Origin: Dactylonectria macrodidyma
Taxonomy: Eukaryota > Ascomycota > Sordariomycetes > Hypocreales > Nectriaceae
Direction of reading: 5' to 3'
NCBI GenBank assembly: GCA_020744425.1
Contig: JAGMUV010000029.1
Span: 620,001-684,000, forward strand
Length of the DNA stretch: 64,000 nucleotides
The notes beneath the pieces were generated by a model. It had not been told where the DNA came from. It worked only from the letters and a program-made list of their open reading frames with translations, and searched no databases. Shown here piece by piece: positions 10,328 to 20,214 of the stretch; positions within the stretch are counted from its first letter, which is position 1, and each line of letters opens with the position of its first letter. The position numbers and the translations under genes were made by a program.

Positions 10328-11179
10328 CTAGCGGTTGAAGACGAGGGCGTTGACAACATGGCCAGTCTGCCAGCCCTGGGCAGCGAGGGACGAATTCTCC
10401 TTCAGCATTTTCCCCATGTACGCTATCCGGATCCTCTTTGTGGAAGCGAGACCGGCCTCTTGGGCAATCTTCCTTGCAACGCTCTTCACCATCTCTGACT
10501 CTGCGATGCTGAGATTGATGTCTTGGCCATTCTCGCTGAGCCTGGCTCGCAGGGACACCATCTCGCGCACATCGATGACTTCCTTGCCCTTTTCTCGTTT
10601 CCTACCCTCCATCTCGTCGCCAGCGGTGGAGATATCACCCTTTGCGCCGGCGTCGGGCTCCTCGACGAGGTTCTGGGGGTCTGAGACGACCCATTCGGGG
10701 AGCTGGTAGTAGTTGCCGAGGGCGTCGTAGACACCATTGACCAGGTTACCAGTGGGGAGGGAGATTTCGGCGGCGGAAAGTATCATTTGGGCAGTGGCGA
10801 GGCCGTTGGAGCCGTCATCCTGGGCGTCTTGGTCGACGGGGTCCCAGAGGACCTGGAGGGCGGCATGGATTGTTTGCCAGACTTCGGGGCGACGGGTGAC
10901 CCTGGTGTCGAAGAAGTCTGCGCGCTCGGTGGCGATGCCACGTCTGGTCCAGGAGCGATCGCGGGAGGACCATTCGTGGCGACGGAGGGGCTTATCGATG
11001 TGTTGGTCTAGGGGTCGTTGCTCGCGACGTCGACGCCTAGAGGCACCTCGAGGGTTGTCGCCGTGGGCGGGCTCGGGGAGCGACAGCGGGGGAGGGTTGA
11101 TGGCACGCGAGGAAGCGTTGGGAGCGCCGCCTGGGTAGGGCGAGTTGGGCCCGGACGAGCGAGAGAAGCAGCAGCCCAT
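10328..11179 (-). CDS. UBTD1/2-like ubiquitin domain-containing protein
   Basis: The 283-residue protein starts with MGCCFSRS, an N-myristoylation plus palmitoylation signature, which decides the start; the open frame continues upstream through simple repeats but those 48 codons are probably 5' UTR. The middle (about residues 85-185) matches the UBTD/DC-UbP N-terminal helical domain (RPEVWQTIHAALQVLWD ... GLATAQMILSAAEISLPTG ... VYDALGNYYQLPEWV). Residues about 205-283 form the C-terminal ubiquitin-like fold (VSLRARLSENGQDINLSI ... KIAQEAGL ... IAYMGKMLKENSSL). UBTD proteins are thought to scaffold ubiquitin-conjugating enzymes at membranes. The gene is intact, intronless and GC-rich compared with its surroundings, so it is a genuine single-copy host gene. 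Confidence 0.85.
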   Translation of the reverse strand: MGCCFSRSSGPNSPYPGGAPNASSRAINPPPLSLPEPAHGDNPRGASRRRRREQRPLDQHIDKPLRRHEWSSRDRSWTRRGIATERADFFDTRVTRRPEVWQTIHAALQVLWDPVDQDAQDDGSNGLATAQMILSAAEISLPTGNLVNGVYDALGNYYQLPEWVVSDPQNLVEEPDAGAKGDISTAGDEMEGRKREKGKEVIDVREMVSLRARLSENGQDINLSIAESEMVKSVARKIAQEAGLASTKRIRIAYMGKMLKENSSLAAQGWQTGHVVNALVFNR

Positions 11180-11245
11180 TTTGGAATGCAGTTGGTTGGC
11201 GATCTTTCGGTGGGCGTGGGCGAGGTTACGCGGCGGGTAGAAATG

Positions 11246-11250
<5 letters not shown>

Positions 11251-11277
<27 letters not shown>

Positions 11278-11326
11278 AGAAACAGCAGCCAACCAGGTCA
11301 AGAGTCTGTACACACACACACACACA
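11251..11326. repeat. Microsatellites upstream of the UBTD-like gene
   Basis: A (CGA)9 run at 11251-11277 and a (CA)8 run at 11311-11326 lie 70-150 bp upstream of the chosen start, probably in the 5' UTR or promoter. Confidence 0.85.
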
Positions 11327-11489
11327 ATTTATTTCGCCCAGTGGCTTTCAACCCATAGGGCACTAGTTGCTATTGTACATATCCGCTTCCCAAGCTTTGC
11401 ATGACCTCGTAAAAGCCCATACAGCGTCCACTTTCGCTTTGCTCTTCGCTTTCCTCTAGAGTCTGTACAGTGTACGGTGGGTCCAGGCT

Positions 11490-11969
11490 CAGCCCCAAAA
11501 CCTTGGAACACCCAAAAACACAGCTAAAAATGGGCAAAAAATGGCAAAAAATGTATAAAATCACACTTTTTATCAACGACATTTAATTAAATCTATAATA
11601 AAATAGCTCATGATGGTGTATACTAAGTAAATTTAAGCTAGAAAAGCTGCTGAAACAGCCATTACCAACAGAGGCTGCTGTGCGCACATTTGGGCTGCTG
11701 GATCACCTCTATCTCTTTGCGCCGCCTCACACCTCTACAGTGCATATCTGCCCGCGGGTTGCAATTCCGGTACAGCAACCCTTTTTACAGCATTTGGTGA
11801 TATGATCATTTTCGCGAGAACCTCAGCTCCTAGGAAATCTATTTCTCTTTTCATAAAAATGCGTGATCGACTGTCAGAATCAATTGCAGCATTAAGGGCC
11901 ATTTTTAGCTGTGTTTTTTTTTGGGTGGGGGGGGGGGGGGGTTCATGCTGTTCCAAGGTTTTGGGGCTG
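11490..11969. mobile_element. MITE-like element with about 43-bp inverted repeats
   Basis: The left end (11490-11533: CAGCCCCAAAACCTTGGAAC, then CCCAAAAACACAGCTAAAAA) recurs inverted at 11899-11969, where a run of 16 G expands the middle of the right repeat. The interior (about 390 bp) is AT-rich and has no coding capacity. Ends of the form CAG..CTG recall hAT MITEs, but no convincing 8-bp duplication is visible. Confidence 0.65.
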
Positions 11970-12582
11970 TTCCAACATTTTGGGCCCTACTAAGCGGCTT
12001 GCCCACTTAGTAGGACCCTACGGGTATATAGAAGCGCCAAAAACTGGGATGGCAGAGACGCCACCACGTCTCCATCGGAGATTCGGTGCAGCATCGAGGT
12101 AGCATGTGTACTTTCGCCGCCCAAGTCACCCATACCGCAAAACTCGGCCCAATCCTGGGCAAGTAGACGAGGCAGACAACATTTGCCCCCTTCAAAGGTT
12201 ATTATGTTGCTGGAATCCTGAATGTGGACTTGTCACAGACCAAGTCATCGTCTCCCCGAGCGCCGCCATGGTATAAATTAGTGGCACATTAAATACAGCC
12301 CTGCCATTTTAGTTCCACCAACAATGCCACAACTCGATTCTTTAGAAACGAACAGTATTACCCTCCATTCTGTCCTCACGGGCGCTATTCCCAATAATCA
12401 AATCTTATCTGGAGAGCATCACAGCATGATGGTTCATTCAGACAATTCAAACTCTCGTGGTGCAGGTGCCGGAATAGCGTCTGTCACATTCAGGTCATAA
12501 ACCCATTTTTAATGACTGCACTAGTGGAATGCGCATTCCCTTCAGCCTCTGCTCGTAACGCGAGAGCGTCAAGCATCGTAAC
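11970..12582. other. Spacer upstream of the NLR remnant
   Basis: No convincing open frame, RNA gene or repeat seen; it may contain the promoter of the pseudogene that follows. Confidence 0.5.
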
Positions 12583-13810
12583 ATGTCCTTAAGATGTTAT
12601 CAAAACAAAATTGCTTCCGGCTGGGCTCAATCTGTATCTCCAACTCGAACGATAGATTACCCGTCATGGGGATGTGACACGGAGCTCTCTCAAAAGACAG
12701 AGGAGCTCCACCCTTCGACCTCGGTTTCCACTCCTACCAGCATGGGGGGCCAGGCCAGTGAGATGAATCACAAGGCTGGAGCCCAGAACTCCCAGAATTC
12801 TGGCCCAACGTTCGGGAAGGATAAGGCCGATCCGGATCGCCTTGTCAAATGGCTGGAAGACCCTGGTATGCTTCCAGCCGTTGTTCCAAAGTCGCGGATC
12901 ATACTCTACAACTATGATTCCAGGTGACATGCCGACGCACCAAGGACCCGTTTTCAGCTATGCGGTGAAGATTTCGCCCGCGGCGTTCACGCTTTTTTCG
13001 GGGCAGCGACTGGCCGTCCCACCGTCTTCGTCGGACACAGCTTGGGCGGAAACGTGATCCAGCATGTGGGTTTCCCTTTCACAATCGCCGTATCTTCGTA
13101 TTGATATTTTGTCGCGTATTTGGCCTCCACGACAGACGGGCTTATCACTAGCTAGGGTCTCTTGTACGCCAACTCCGAAGACGAATTCAAGGACCTCGCA
13201 GCTTCCGCCGTCGGCATCGTCTTCCTCGGCTCTCCTCTACGCGGCACGAAACTTCAATTCCTGCCCCATCTCCTAACGGCCGTCACATCGCCAGCAGGCT
13301 CCCACGATGGAATCATCAAGGAATTAGCCTACGACGACCCAAGCTTGGCTGAGATGGTTAAGAGGCCCACGGCACAACACCTATCACTTTTCCAACATCC
13401 CCAACAATTCTCCGTTTTTCACGTGGCCACTCGCTGGGGAATAGTCCAACTGGTAGATTGTGCCCTTCTCCCCCAGGGCAATCAGGATGTGTTGGCACAG
13501 ACAGGTGAATCCATGGCCACTGCGTTCGTAAATTCGAAGGGAGCGCCGCCTTTAGAAGAAGCTGCAAAGTCTGGTTACGTCGAGATTGCTCGCCGCATGC
13601 TTGATTGAGCCGGTTGTCACGGCTGCAGCAGGGAATAGTGAGAACAGTCACGAAATTATGGAGCTCCTCTTGGATCGGAAAGGAGGTGAAATCACCATCA
13701 CGGAGGAAGTTATCATAGCTGCAGCAGGAAATTGGGGGAACGGTCACGAGGTGATGAATGTTCTCCTGGATCAGAAGGGAGACCAGATTACCAACTACTC
13801 TGCAACGTAG
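12583..13810 (+). pseudogene. NLR-type remnant: alpha/beta-hydrolase domain joined to ankyrin-like repeats
   Basis: The N-terminal part reads RLVKWLEDPGMLPAVVP then RIILYNYDSR, the standard opening of the lipase-like (DUF676-type) domain at the N-terminus of many fungal NLRs. TGA at 12925-12927 replaces the Trp expected after YDSR (TGG to TGA). In the same frame follow CGEDFARGVHAFFGAATGRP and TVFVGHSLGGN, whose GHSLGG is the nucleophile elbow. A probable intron (about 13064-13156) leads to LLYANSEDEFKDLAAS and IVFLGSPLRGT. The domain ends with an ankyrin unit (APPLEEAAKSGYVEIARRML), a frameshift near 13600, then two copies of a 33-residue unit containing AAAGN and EVMNVLLDQKGDQ (13620-13800). 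The NACHT/NB-ARC ATPase expected between hydrolase and repeats is missing, so the gene has an internal deletion as well as a nonsense codon. NLRs of this type act in nonself recognition. Confidence 0.7.
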
Positions 13811-14786
13811 TTTGTTTGGAGCCACTGCCAGATCAAGGCATAGTCCGTCATTAACACTGCGACGGGTCACATTAGTAACTGGTTCCTTAGACGCCATGAC
13901 ACATGCCTAGTTACTAGGCATGATAGCGAAGCGTTGAAGCGATTGAAGGATACGAGAAAAAAGCAAGCGCTTTTTGAATAGCCAACAGAATGAAGCCAAC
14001 TTTAACAAACGCGGTGACCTTCCCAAACCTATCCGCTGTTCCCTAAATGCCCGCCTTCGGCCCACTCATCTGTACGATCTAAGAATAGCCCAAGACGAGC
14101 ATCGTACCAACCCCAACCTCTCTCGCGTATTATTCGAACATTCTCAGCTCCATGCCTTGACCATGACTTTGTCCATTCATTCTCCCCAAGATCTGCCGGA
14201 TAGCATCCGTCCACCAGTTCAACACATATCCACCATACCGAGGCAAGGCTTTCCCAGCTCTACGGCGACTGTGGAGATATTTTCCCACCCCACAGCTTAT
14301 CCGTTGTCATTGTCCGACCCTTGGACTTAATGACTTGTCTGGATTCTCGGGCGAAGGGTGTCGCTGGGGAAGCTATCAAGACTGGCGTTGGCAATCTGCT
14401 CTTTATCTTCAGTCTGGCAGGATAGAGTTGGATCTTACCCTTGGCCGGCCCTGGTGATCGTCTGTACCCGTCATTGTGTGAATTGCTCGAAGTCGCCCTT
14501 CTTCATACCTGGCGCTCAATGTCTTCCCGTGGTATGTTAGGTCCTCATCAAGGATGAGGATGAGGGGCATAGAGTAGAAGCACATTTGCGGTGTTCGCGA
14601 CGTCTTGGCGTTGGTATTGCCCTGCGTTTGGTCATACACTCGGAACAGCTTAGGGGGAAGCTGGCGCATCTGTTCGAATATACTGTAAAAGGAAGGAGGA
14701 TATACGTGTCGTCATGGACACGTTGTCACCAATGGTCCTCTGTACAATTGATTGATTGAAATTTATTACGCCCCGGAGGACGAACC
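13811..14786. other. Spacer with gene scraps
   Basis: Minus-strand traces at 14029-14300 (GGYVLNWWTDAI in one frame, GRGWGWYDARLGLFLDRTD in the next) look protein-derived but match no family I can name. Nothing else is supported. Confidence 0.35.
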
Positions 14787-15010
14787 TCATGGGGCCAGGT
14801 GCGCTAGGCTATTTACAGTTCTAAGTTTATCGTTCGCATCCCGCAGAAGCCCCACTAGAAAGTCCGCATCGCACCAGCCCAGGAGTTCCCACCGTGAATG
14901 GGACCCCTACAGCTGTTGTAGTAGCTCGACGCGTGCTCCTTGGACGCGTGCTTCGAGACGCAAAGGCCGGTTCCCGTACGTGTACGTCTTGTCTCACTGT
15001 GGAGGGCTGA
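14787..15010 (-). pseudogene. Decayed C-terminal coding fragment, unknown family
   Basis: A minus-strand frame reads KTYTYGNRPLRLEARVQGAR, VELLQQL, a TAG (probably from CAG), then ELLGWCDADFLVGLLRDAND and KLRTVNSLAHLAP before a natural stop. Another TGA lies just upstream. Low-complexity TTGATTGATTG follows the stop on this strand, which would fit a LINE-like tail, but I cannot assign the protein. Confidence 0.35.
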
Positions 15011-15054
15011 AGTACTCGTATGGACCTTCAGCTGCTCAAGTATGGCTACCCTCT

Positions 15055-15860
15055 TCATCTCCAATGTGGCCGAGATTCATAGTTTGTTCGAGTTGGCGCT
15101 TTTTTAGCCACAAGCAATGCAAAAGTTTTGATCGATACCAAAGGAAAGACAAGAAAGAAAAGTGCTGGTGCCTGATTTACATAGAATTGGTGGCGCAGTA
15201 TCTCTGCATGCTTACTCTGTGTCACATGATATGATATGTCATGGCGTGGTAAAGCCTTCTTGAAGAAGCAGACCTGAAAGTTGCAGCCAGAGTTGTTATC
15301 CCAATATTCTTGACCGTTCACTATGTATCGGACGCACAAGTGGGCAATCTTGGATTCAAGATGAAGGATGTCGGACAGCTGGATGGTAAAGACGAAAAAG
15401 TCGTGGCCAGAAGGAGCTTTTTCTGGCACCACTCCATCGCTATATGCTGCGTCGACGTTGGAGATCGTCTTCCAGTTGTCAAACGTGAAACGGCATGTAA
15501 CTGACTTGTGGAATGCCGCGTTTCTCACAGCCACCACGCCTTGCAAAGCCTTTTGGTCGTCTAACAACCGCAGTTTCTTGAGACACACAAATCGGGACTC
15601 GTGAGATCTCGTCTGATGCGGGAAGTTGGGCGTAACCATCTCCCATTGACACGCCACATCGTGTCGGAACGTGGGATATTCCGTGTCGGTCTTATCGGCG
15701 TGACTGGATCGCGATCCAGCGCTGATAGACATGGGACAGCCCAGTCGGAAAAAATCGAGAGTCTCTTCCAAGTGGGTGTGGAAGTTAACAGACTTTGTGG
15801 CGGTGGGACTGGTTGGTATCTTCCTGGGCTGACTTTGCGAGACGGTGGCTGCATGCCGCT
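15055..15860 (-). pseudogene. Truncated protein phosphatase 1 regulatory subunit with CBM21 (GAC1/PIG1-like)
   Basis: The frame is open upstream of the first ATG (15771) to an in-frame TGA near 15863. It contains TKSVNFHTHLEETLDFF (about 15790-15740), with KSVNF fitting the RVxF motif that docks PP1, and then the CBM21 glycogen-binding domain: LKKLRLLDDQKALQGVVAVR, NAAFHKSVTCRFTFDNWKTI, FFVFTIQLSD and CVRYIVNGQEYWDNNSGCNF (to about 15250). Family members target PP1 to glycogen and activate glycogen synthase. The long N-terminus is missing, and after the CBM21 the sequence turns into unrelated residues, so this is a fragment of a duplicated gene rather than the functional copy. Confidence 0.7.
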
Positions 15861-15884
15861 CGTCTACGCATCATGGGCGGAGTG

Positions 15885-16874
15885 ATGGCGCACGGTGGCG
15901 CACTGGTGAAGGGTGTTGGCGAGGGCATGTATATCGGTGAGCGAGAGATATGGACGAGTCAATTGATCTGGGATGTCTGGCGGGAATTTACAGAGTCTAA
16001 ATGAGCGAAAGGGGTAGCATGCATACTCTTACAATACTGTTGGGGTTTGCGGCTTGAGGCTTGCAGAAATGCGGCAAAGTCCGCACCCACTAAGCCAGTA
16101 GGAAGCCCATTTCCTTCTTCTAATGTCCTCAGGCTGATCTTAGGCCACTCCCACCTAACGAAAACTATTACGCGCAACTCAGCTAGGCTACAATCCTGGA
16201 TTATAGTATATAAGTTTCCCTAGCTAGAGTGATAATAATATAATGCTTGCTCTGGACGCATATGTAGTAAAGTGCGAAAGGGCAATATGTATACTCTTAC
16301 AATACTGTTAGGGTTTGTGGCTTAAGGCTTGCAGAAAGGCGGCAAAGTATTACTAACAAACTAGCTTAAAGCCTATTCTTTAGGTGTTTAGTGTCCTATC
16401 TATAGCAGTAGAAGCGGTGTTCGCTTTTATGGCATAGGGTGAGGGTCGAGTGAAGTTGGAAATAGTGGGTTTGTAGGGGGGTTGAGGGGGGATGCTCGTC
16501 TCGCTAGGTTAGCTTGCGTCAAGGCGGCCTGTGGCCAATGCAAACCGGATTGTTCACTCGGATGGCTTCCAAGTTTGGCGTCCATTTTTAGTCATTAGAT
16601 GGCGACTTTCCTCCAAGATAGAAGAGATGTTGCTTCTATGTGCATTGAAGCATCTCTGTCCGGTATGCTGTCCTACACTTTGCTGGATTCGTCTGGTTGA
16701 GTTGTTAAGCTCTCCTTCTATTTACTGAGTTGCTCAATTTGGGGCAAATAAGCTAATTTTAGGGGTGTCGATCTTGCTGTGGTCGATCATATGGCCACGA
16801 AATGCCTCTCCTTCTCTATTCCGTGTTCGACCATTATGTCTCTGGAGTTAACATGAACCTCTCCGGTCTAGGAT
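15885..16874. other. Spacer containing a diverged direct repeat
   Basis: No gene seen. The direct repeat pair at 16002 and 16273 is listed separately. Confidence 0.5.
16002..16349 (+). repeat. Pair of about 78-bp direct repeats, RIP-like divergence
   Basis: Copy 1 (16002-16082) and copy 2 (16273-16349) share GCGAAAGGG, TACTCTTACAATACTGTT and GGTTTG.GGCTT, CTTGCAGAAA. Most differences are C to T or G to A in the second copy. They may be the ends of a small non-autonomous retroelement of about 350 bp or a tandem duplication. Confidence 0.6.
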
Positions 16875-17440
16875 GTGGCTAGTCGACTCTCAAGCGACAC
16901 TGAACCCATCCTGCCAGCAACTGGACCAAGTTGCGCCAGTTATGAAAAGCAGATATCGACCAAGATCGGTAACGAGATGGCATCACCTCTGCCTACCCCT
17001 CGACAAGGAGTATCAAGCCCGGCGGCTGTTTCCTCTCCTAAGACTATAGGCACGCTTCATTTGAAAAGCCAACGACGATGGTATATATGATGTTGAAGCA
17101 CTGCTGCCTAAGTCTCATTGGGGTAGAACAAGTTATTATCTCGTGAAGTGGGCAGGCTATCCAGATCACGACAATTCATTGGTTTCGCCAAATGCACATC
17201 TCTGTTCCATGTTGGACTCTTCATGGCGTCCGGGGGCCCCACAACCGGTCAAATTTTCATCCTCCGGAGGATCAGTGGCGTCTCTGCGGCCAACTACTTG
17301 ACTCTGACCGAAATCTATGGGATCCGGGAGCGAGGAGTGAAGTAGGAGCTTGGAGGCAGGAGGAAATTCGTCAGAGTCACTGCTGTCATCACAGCTATAT
17401 AGAGACGCAGCACAGCTATTCTTTTGAACAACTACATGCT
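16875..17440 (+). pseudogene. Chromodomain-protein fragment
   Basis: A Ser/Pro-rich linker (PTPRQGVSSPAAVSSPKT, 16990-17050) is followed, in another frame and just after a TGA, by NDDGIYDVEALLPK and TSYYLVKWAGYPDHDNSLVS (17075-17195). YDVE..L and YLVKW.GY are chromodomain signatures (the aromatic-cage strand and the conserved Trp). Downstream pieces in two frames (PEDQWRLCGQLLDSD, then GAWRQEEIR) look like the continuation. Several frameshifts show decay. Confidence 0.5.
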
Positions 17441-17682
17441 TGGTACTCCTGTCAGAAGTGTCTGGAAGGTTGGGAGCCCTGCGTTGAGCTGGATTGAATG
17501 TGGAATTGTGTGGTTGAAAAACCTCCATATTGACGTCCATGGTTGTAGAATAAAGGGTAGAGTGAAAATGATACTTGGCCCAGAACAATCCGTAGGACAT
17601 TGAAAAGGCAACGTCCAGATTCTAATTTATAGAGAAATCGCAGACATGCCTTCCGTTTCCAGTTCCGCATCTAAATCCGTGC

Positions 17683-19740
17683 ACAAGTCCGTCCACTCCG
17701 CTCTGACTCAGATGACGCCCGCAGAAAGCCCAGCTCACAGAGATAGTGGTCCTAACTAGAGCTCGTATTCCGGCCACGGCATGCGTCACACTCGGTCCTT
17801 TATTATTAGTCACATAACAGTCATGGGGTCGTGGATATTTCGCGTCAAGGTGCCGCGTTCGAACGTCTCCATGCAAATGCATTCTTGCAACTGCATTCTT
17901 GCAACTGCATTCTGTACCGCGTGAAATGGCCGAGAGCCCAATTATCAGCTCTATGGTGCTCGAGCCGCCGGACCAAGAGGGTAAGAACTCGTGGGACCTC
18001 TTTCCTTGGAAAGACTTCCCTGGCTACACGCAATCCCAACGCTGCGCATCCACATCGTCGTGGATATGGCAATTCGGCTACGATATCGAGAAGAGCGATG
18101 ACGATACAAAGCGGCGATGGGTTTGCAAGGTCTGCGTTGACAGTCGCAGGCCAAACCCTCATTCGACGGCCTCGAGCGGTACTCAGAACGCGGAGATCCA
18201 TCTCTGGAATGACCACAAGGTCTGGGACCCTTCCGGAAGACGGAAGCCGCCCAGCAAAGCAAAGGAGAAGACACCATCGAGGAATATCGCCGAGATGATG
18301 AAGCTGAATACCCGTGACGCGCGAGAGCAGCAGATTGCAAACCAGATCATTGGCAGTTTTGATCGGCTAGTCTTCCAGCGTTTGGTAGTCTCGTGGATCA
18401 TCAACAGCAACTCTTCTTTCCGACAAAGTGAAGATCCATACCTCCGCGCCGCTTTCGAATATCTCAATCCACTCGTGAAGACAACCGAAGCGCATATTAC
18501 CCACAATACCGTCCGCAGGCGTATTCTTCAGGTGTACGAGGAAAACAAGGCTGAGATCAAGCGAGTATTGGCGACAGCTCCGGGGTTACTTCATATTGCG
18601 TTCGATGGTTGGAGGTCCAATAATCGCCACGCTTTGTATGGAATCTGTTGCTACTTTCTCAACACCCTTGGCCAGCCAAGAAAACTTGTGCTTGGCCTTC
18701 CTGAGCTTGTCGACCGCCATTCTGGGGACAATATCGCCGCCCACGTTGTCGAGGTCCTTCGAAGCTACGGCATTACCCACAAGGTGGGATATTTCACACT
18801 CGATAACGCCAGAAATAACGACATGGCGATGGAAGAAATTGGGAAGGCGCTCGGTTTCGAGGGTAAAACTCGGCGATTGCGCTGCTTTGGCCATATCCTC
18901 AATCTCGCCGTTAAGGCACTTCTTTTTGGCCATAATTCCGAGGCTTTCGAGGACGATATCCAAGGGAACGAGACCCTTGACGCGAAGGCCCACGAGCTAT
19001 GGAGAAGAAAAGGACCAGTTGGGAAACTTCATAACCTCATCTTCTGGATCCACCGCTCAGACTCGCTTACCAATCTCCTCCGGTCTCTTCAGCTTACCGC
19101 GTACACCAAGTCCGACGATCCGGTGGTTCGAGCGAAGAAACCTCTAGATGTTATCATTGATGTGGTTACCCGTTGGCTTTCCACTCTTTATATGATTCGG
19201 CGTGCCCTTCTCCTTAAAGACTTCCTCGAGGACCTTTGGTATGAGCAGAAGAGCGAGTGGGAGGGGTTAGTATTAAGGGGAAAGAAGTCAAGCAGCGAGG
19301 TGCCGCTCTGCCTCAGGGACGAGAACAAACTCGAGGAGAAGGACTGGGCTATTATTTCCTTATTCAACGAGGTCCTTCAACACTTCGAGCACGTCCTGAT
19401 TACTCTCGAAGGCGACGGTCAGCAGCGCAAGCGGAAGGAAGGATACATTGAGGCATATGGGTGTCCATGGGATATCCTGCTTGGCTACGAATACCTCCTT
19501 AGCAAAATGGAGGTATTTAAGGCTGCTGCCCATCGATATCCCGATCCCGAGCACTTCAAGGTTAACATTAACCTCTGTTGGAAAAAGCTTGACAAGTACT
19601 ACTCGCGGCTTGACGAGACGCCGGCTTATTATGCCGCTATTGCACTTCACCCAGCGTATCGTTGGGGATATTTCGAGGACGTGTGGGCGGACCGCCCAGA
19701 CTGGATCCAAACTGCAAAGTCCCTTGTAGAAGATGGGGGA
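17683..19740 (+). mobile_element. hAT element, 3' truncated
   Basis: The 5' border is placed near GTCCGTCCACTCCG (17688-17701), which resembles the terminal sequence of the related hAT at 61.4 kb. A 14-bp unit (GCAACTGCATTCTT) is repeated just upstream of the start codon (17880-17913). The 3' end, including the dimerisation domain, is replaced by a small inverted-repeat element at 19741. Confidence 0.6.
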
Positions 19741-19845
19741 CAGAAAATATGGCACACCAAAACACAGTTTCATACGTACAAAGCGATACCTTCTTTTTCA
19801 AAAAGCGAAAAAAGTCCTATGATATGGAGCTTGTATTTAAGATAG
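17926..19845 (+). pseudogene. hAT transposase lacking the C-terminal dimerisation domain
   Basis: About 639 codons are open from the ATG at 17926. A BED-like finger (WVCKVCVDSRR ... HLWNDH) is followed by hAT core blocks LLHIAFDGWRSNNRHALYGI, KVGYFTLDNARNNDMAME, RLRCFGHILNLAVKALLF, GPVGKLHN, DVVTRWLSTLYMIRR and LDETPAYYAAIALHPAYRWG. The last about 35 residues (after SLVEDGG) come from the inverted-repeat insert and are not transposase. The hATC domain with its SAE.ERLFS motif, present in the related copy at 61.5-64 kb, is absent; the product should be inactive because that domain supplies dimerisation and the last catalytic residue. No internal nonsense codon is present, so truncation was recent relative to decay. 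Confidence 0.8.
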
Positions 19846-19964
19846 CATATATGTACTTTTTTTCTGCCTTCGGGGAGGCTATGCTGTTGGAAATCAGTAC
19901 CGCGTTACGTGTAAATGTGGCCATTACAGTAGTTGACAAGGCCTTTGGTGTGCCATTTTTTCTG
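19741..19964. mobile_element. 224-bp inverted-repeat element inserted at the hAT break
   Basis: CAGAAAATATGGCACACCAA(A) at 19741-19761 is repeated inverted at 19944-19964 with a single mismatch (20 of 21). The interior has no coding capacity. The transposase frame is not resumed after 19964, so a deletion accompanied or followed the insertion. Confidence 0.6.
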
Positions 19965-20214
19965 GCCCCCGCATGGGGAGTACCGACAGAACTGTTAATG
20001 CGCCAACATTGACCAGGGTGCACCATAAAAGTGGTTCGCATTTTAGCCGACGTATCGGAGTCATTGCCGAGGAGGCCGAGCCAGCCACAGCCGCCTTATG
20101 ACGATTGCGTTGTGCTTGCCTCACGGTTGCCTCAACTGCCAACTGGCGGGCGAACCATTAGGTGGCAAGGCGACCCAACAAGCATCCCCCTTATAACTGC
20201 GAATCCCACCTCTA

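Noticed and set aside
10335..11138. Long plus-strand open frames opposite the UBTD-like gene
   Set aside because: GC-rich shadows of the real gene; no domain recognised.
11180..11323. 48-codon N-terminal extension of the UBTD-like protein
   Set aside because: It encodes CA and CGA microsatellites and would bury the conserved MGCC acylation signal.
16200..16370. Possible LTR pair of a full retroelement
   Set aside because: Only about 78 bp repeated, without TG..CA ends or a coding interior; kept only as a direct repeat.
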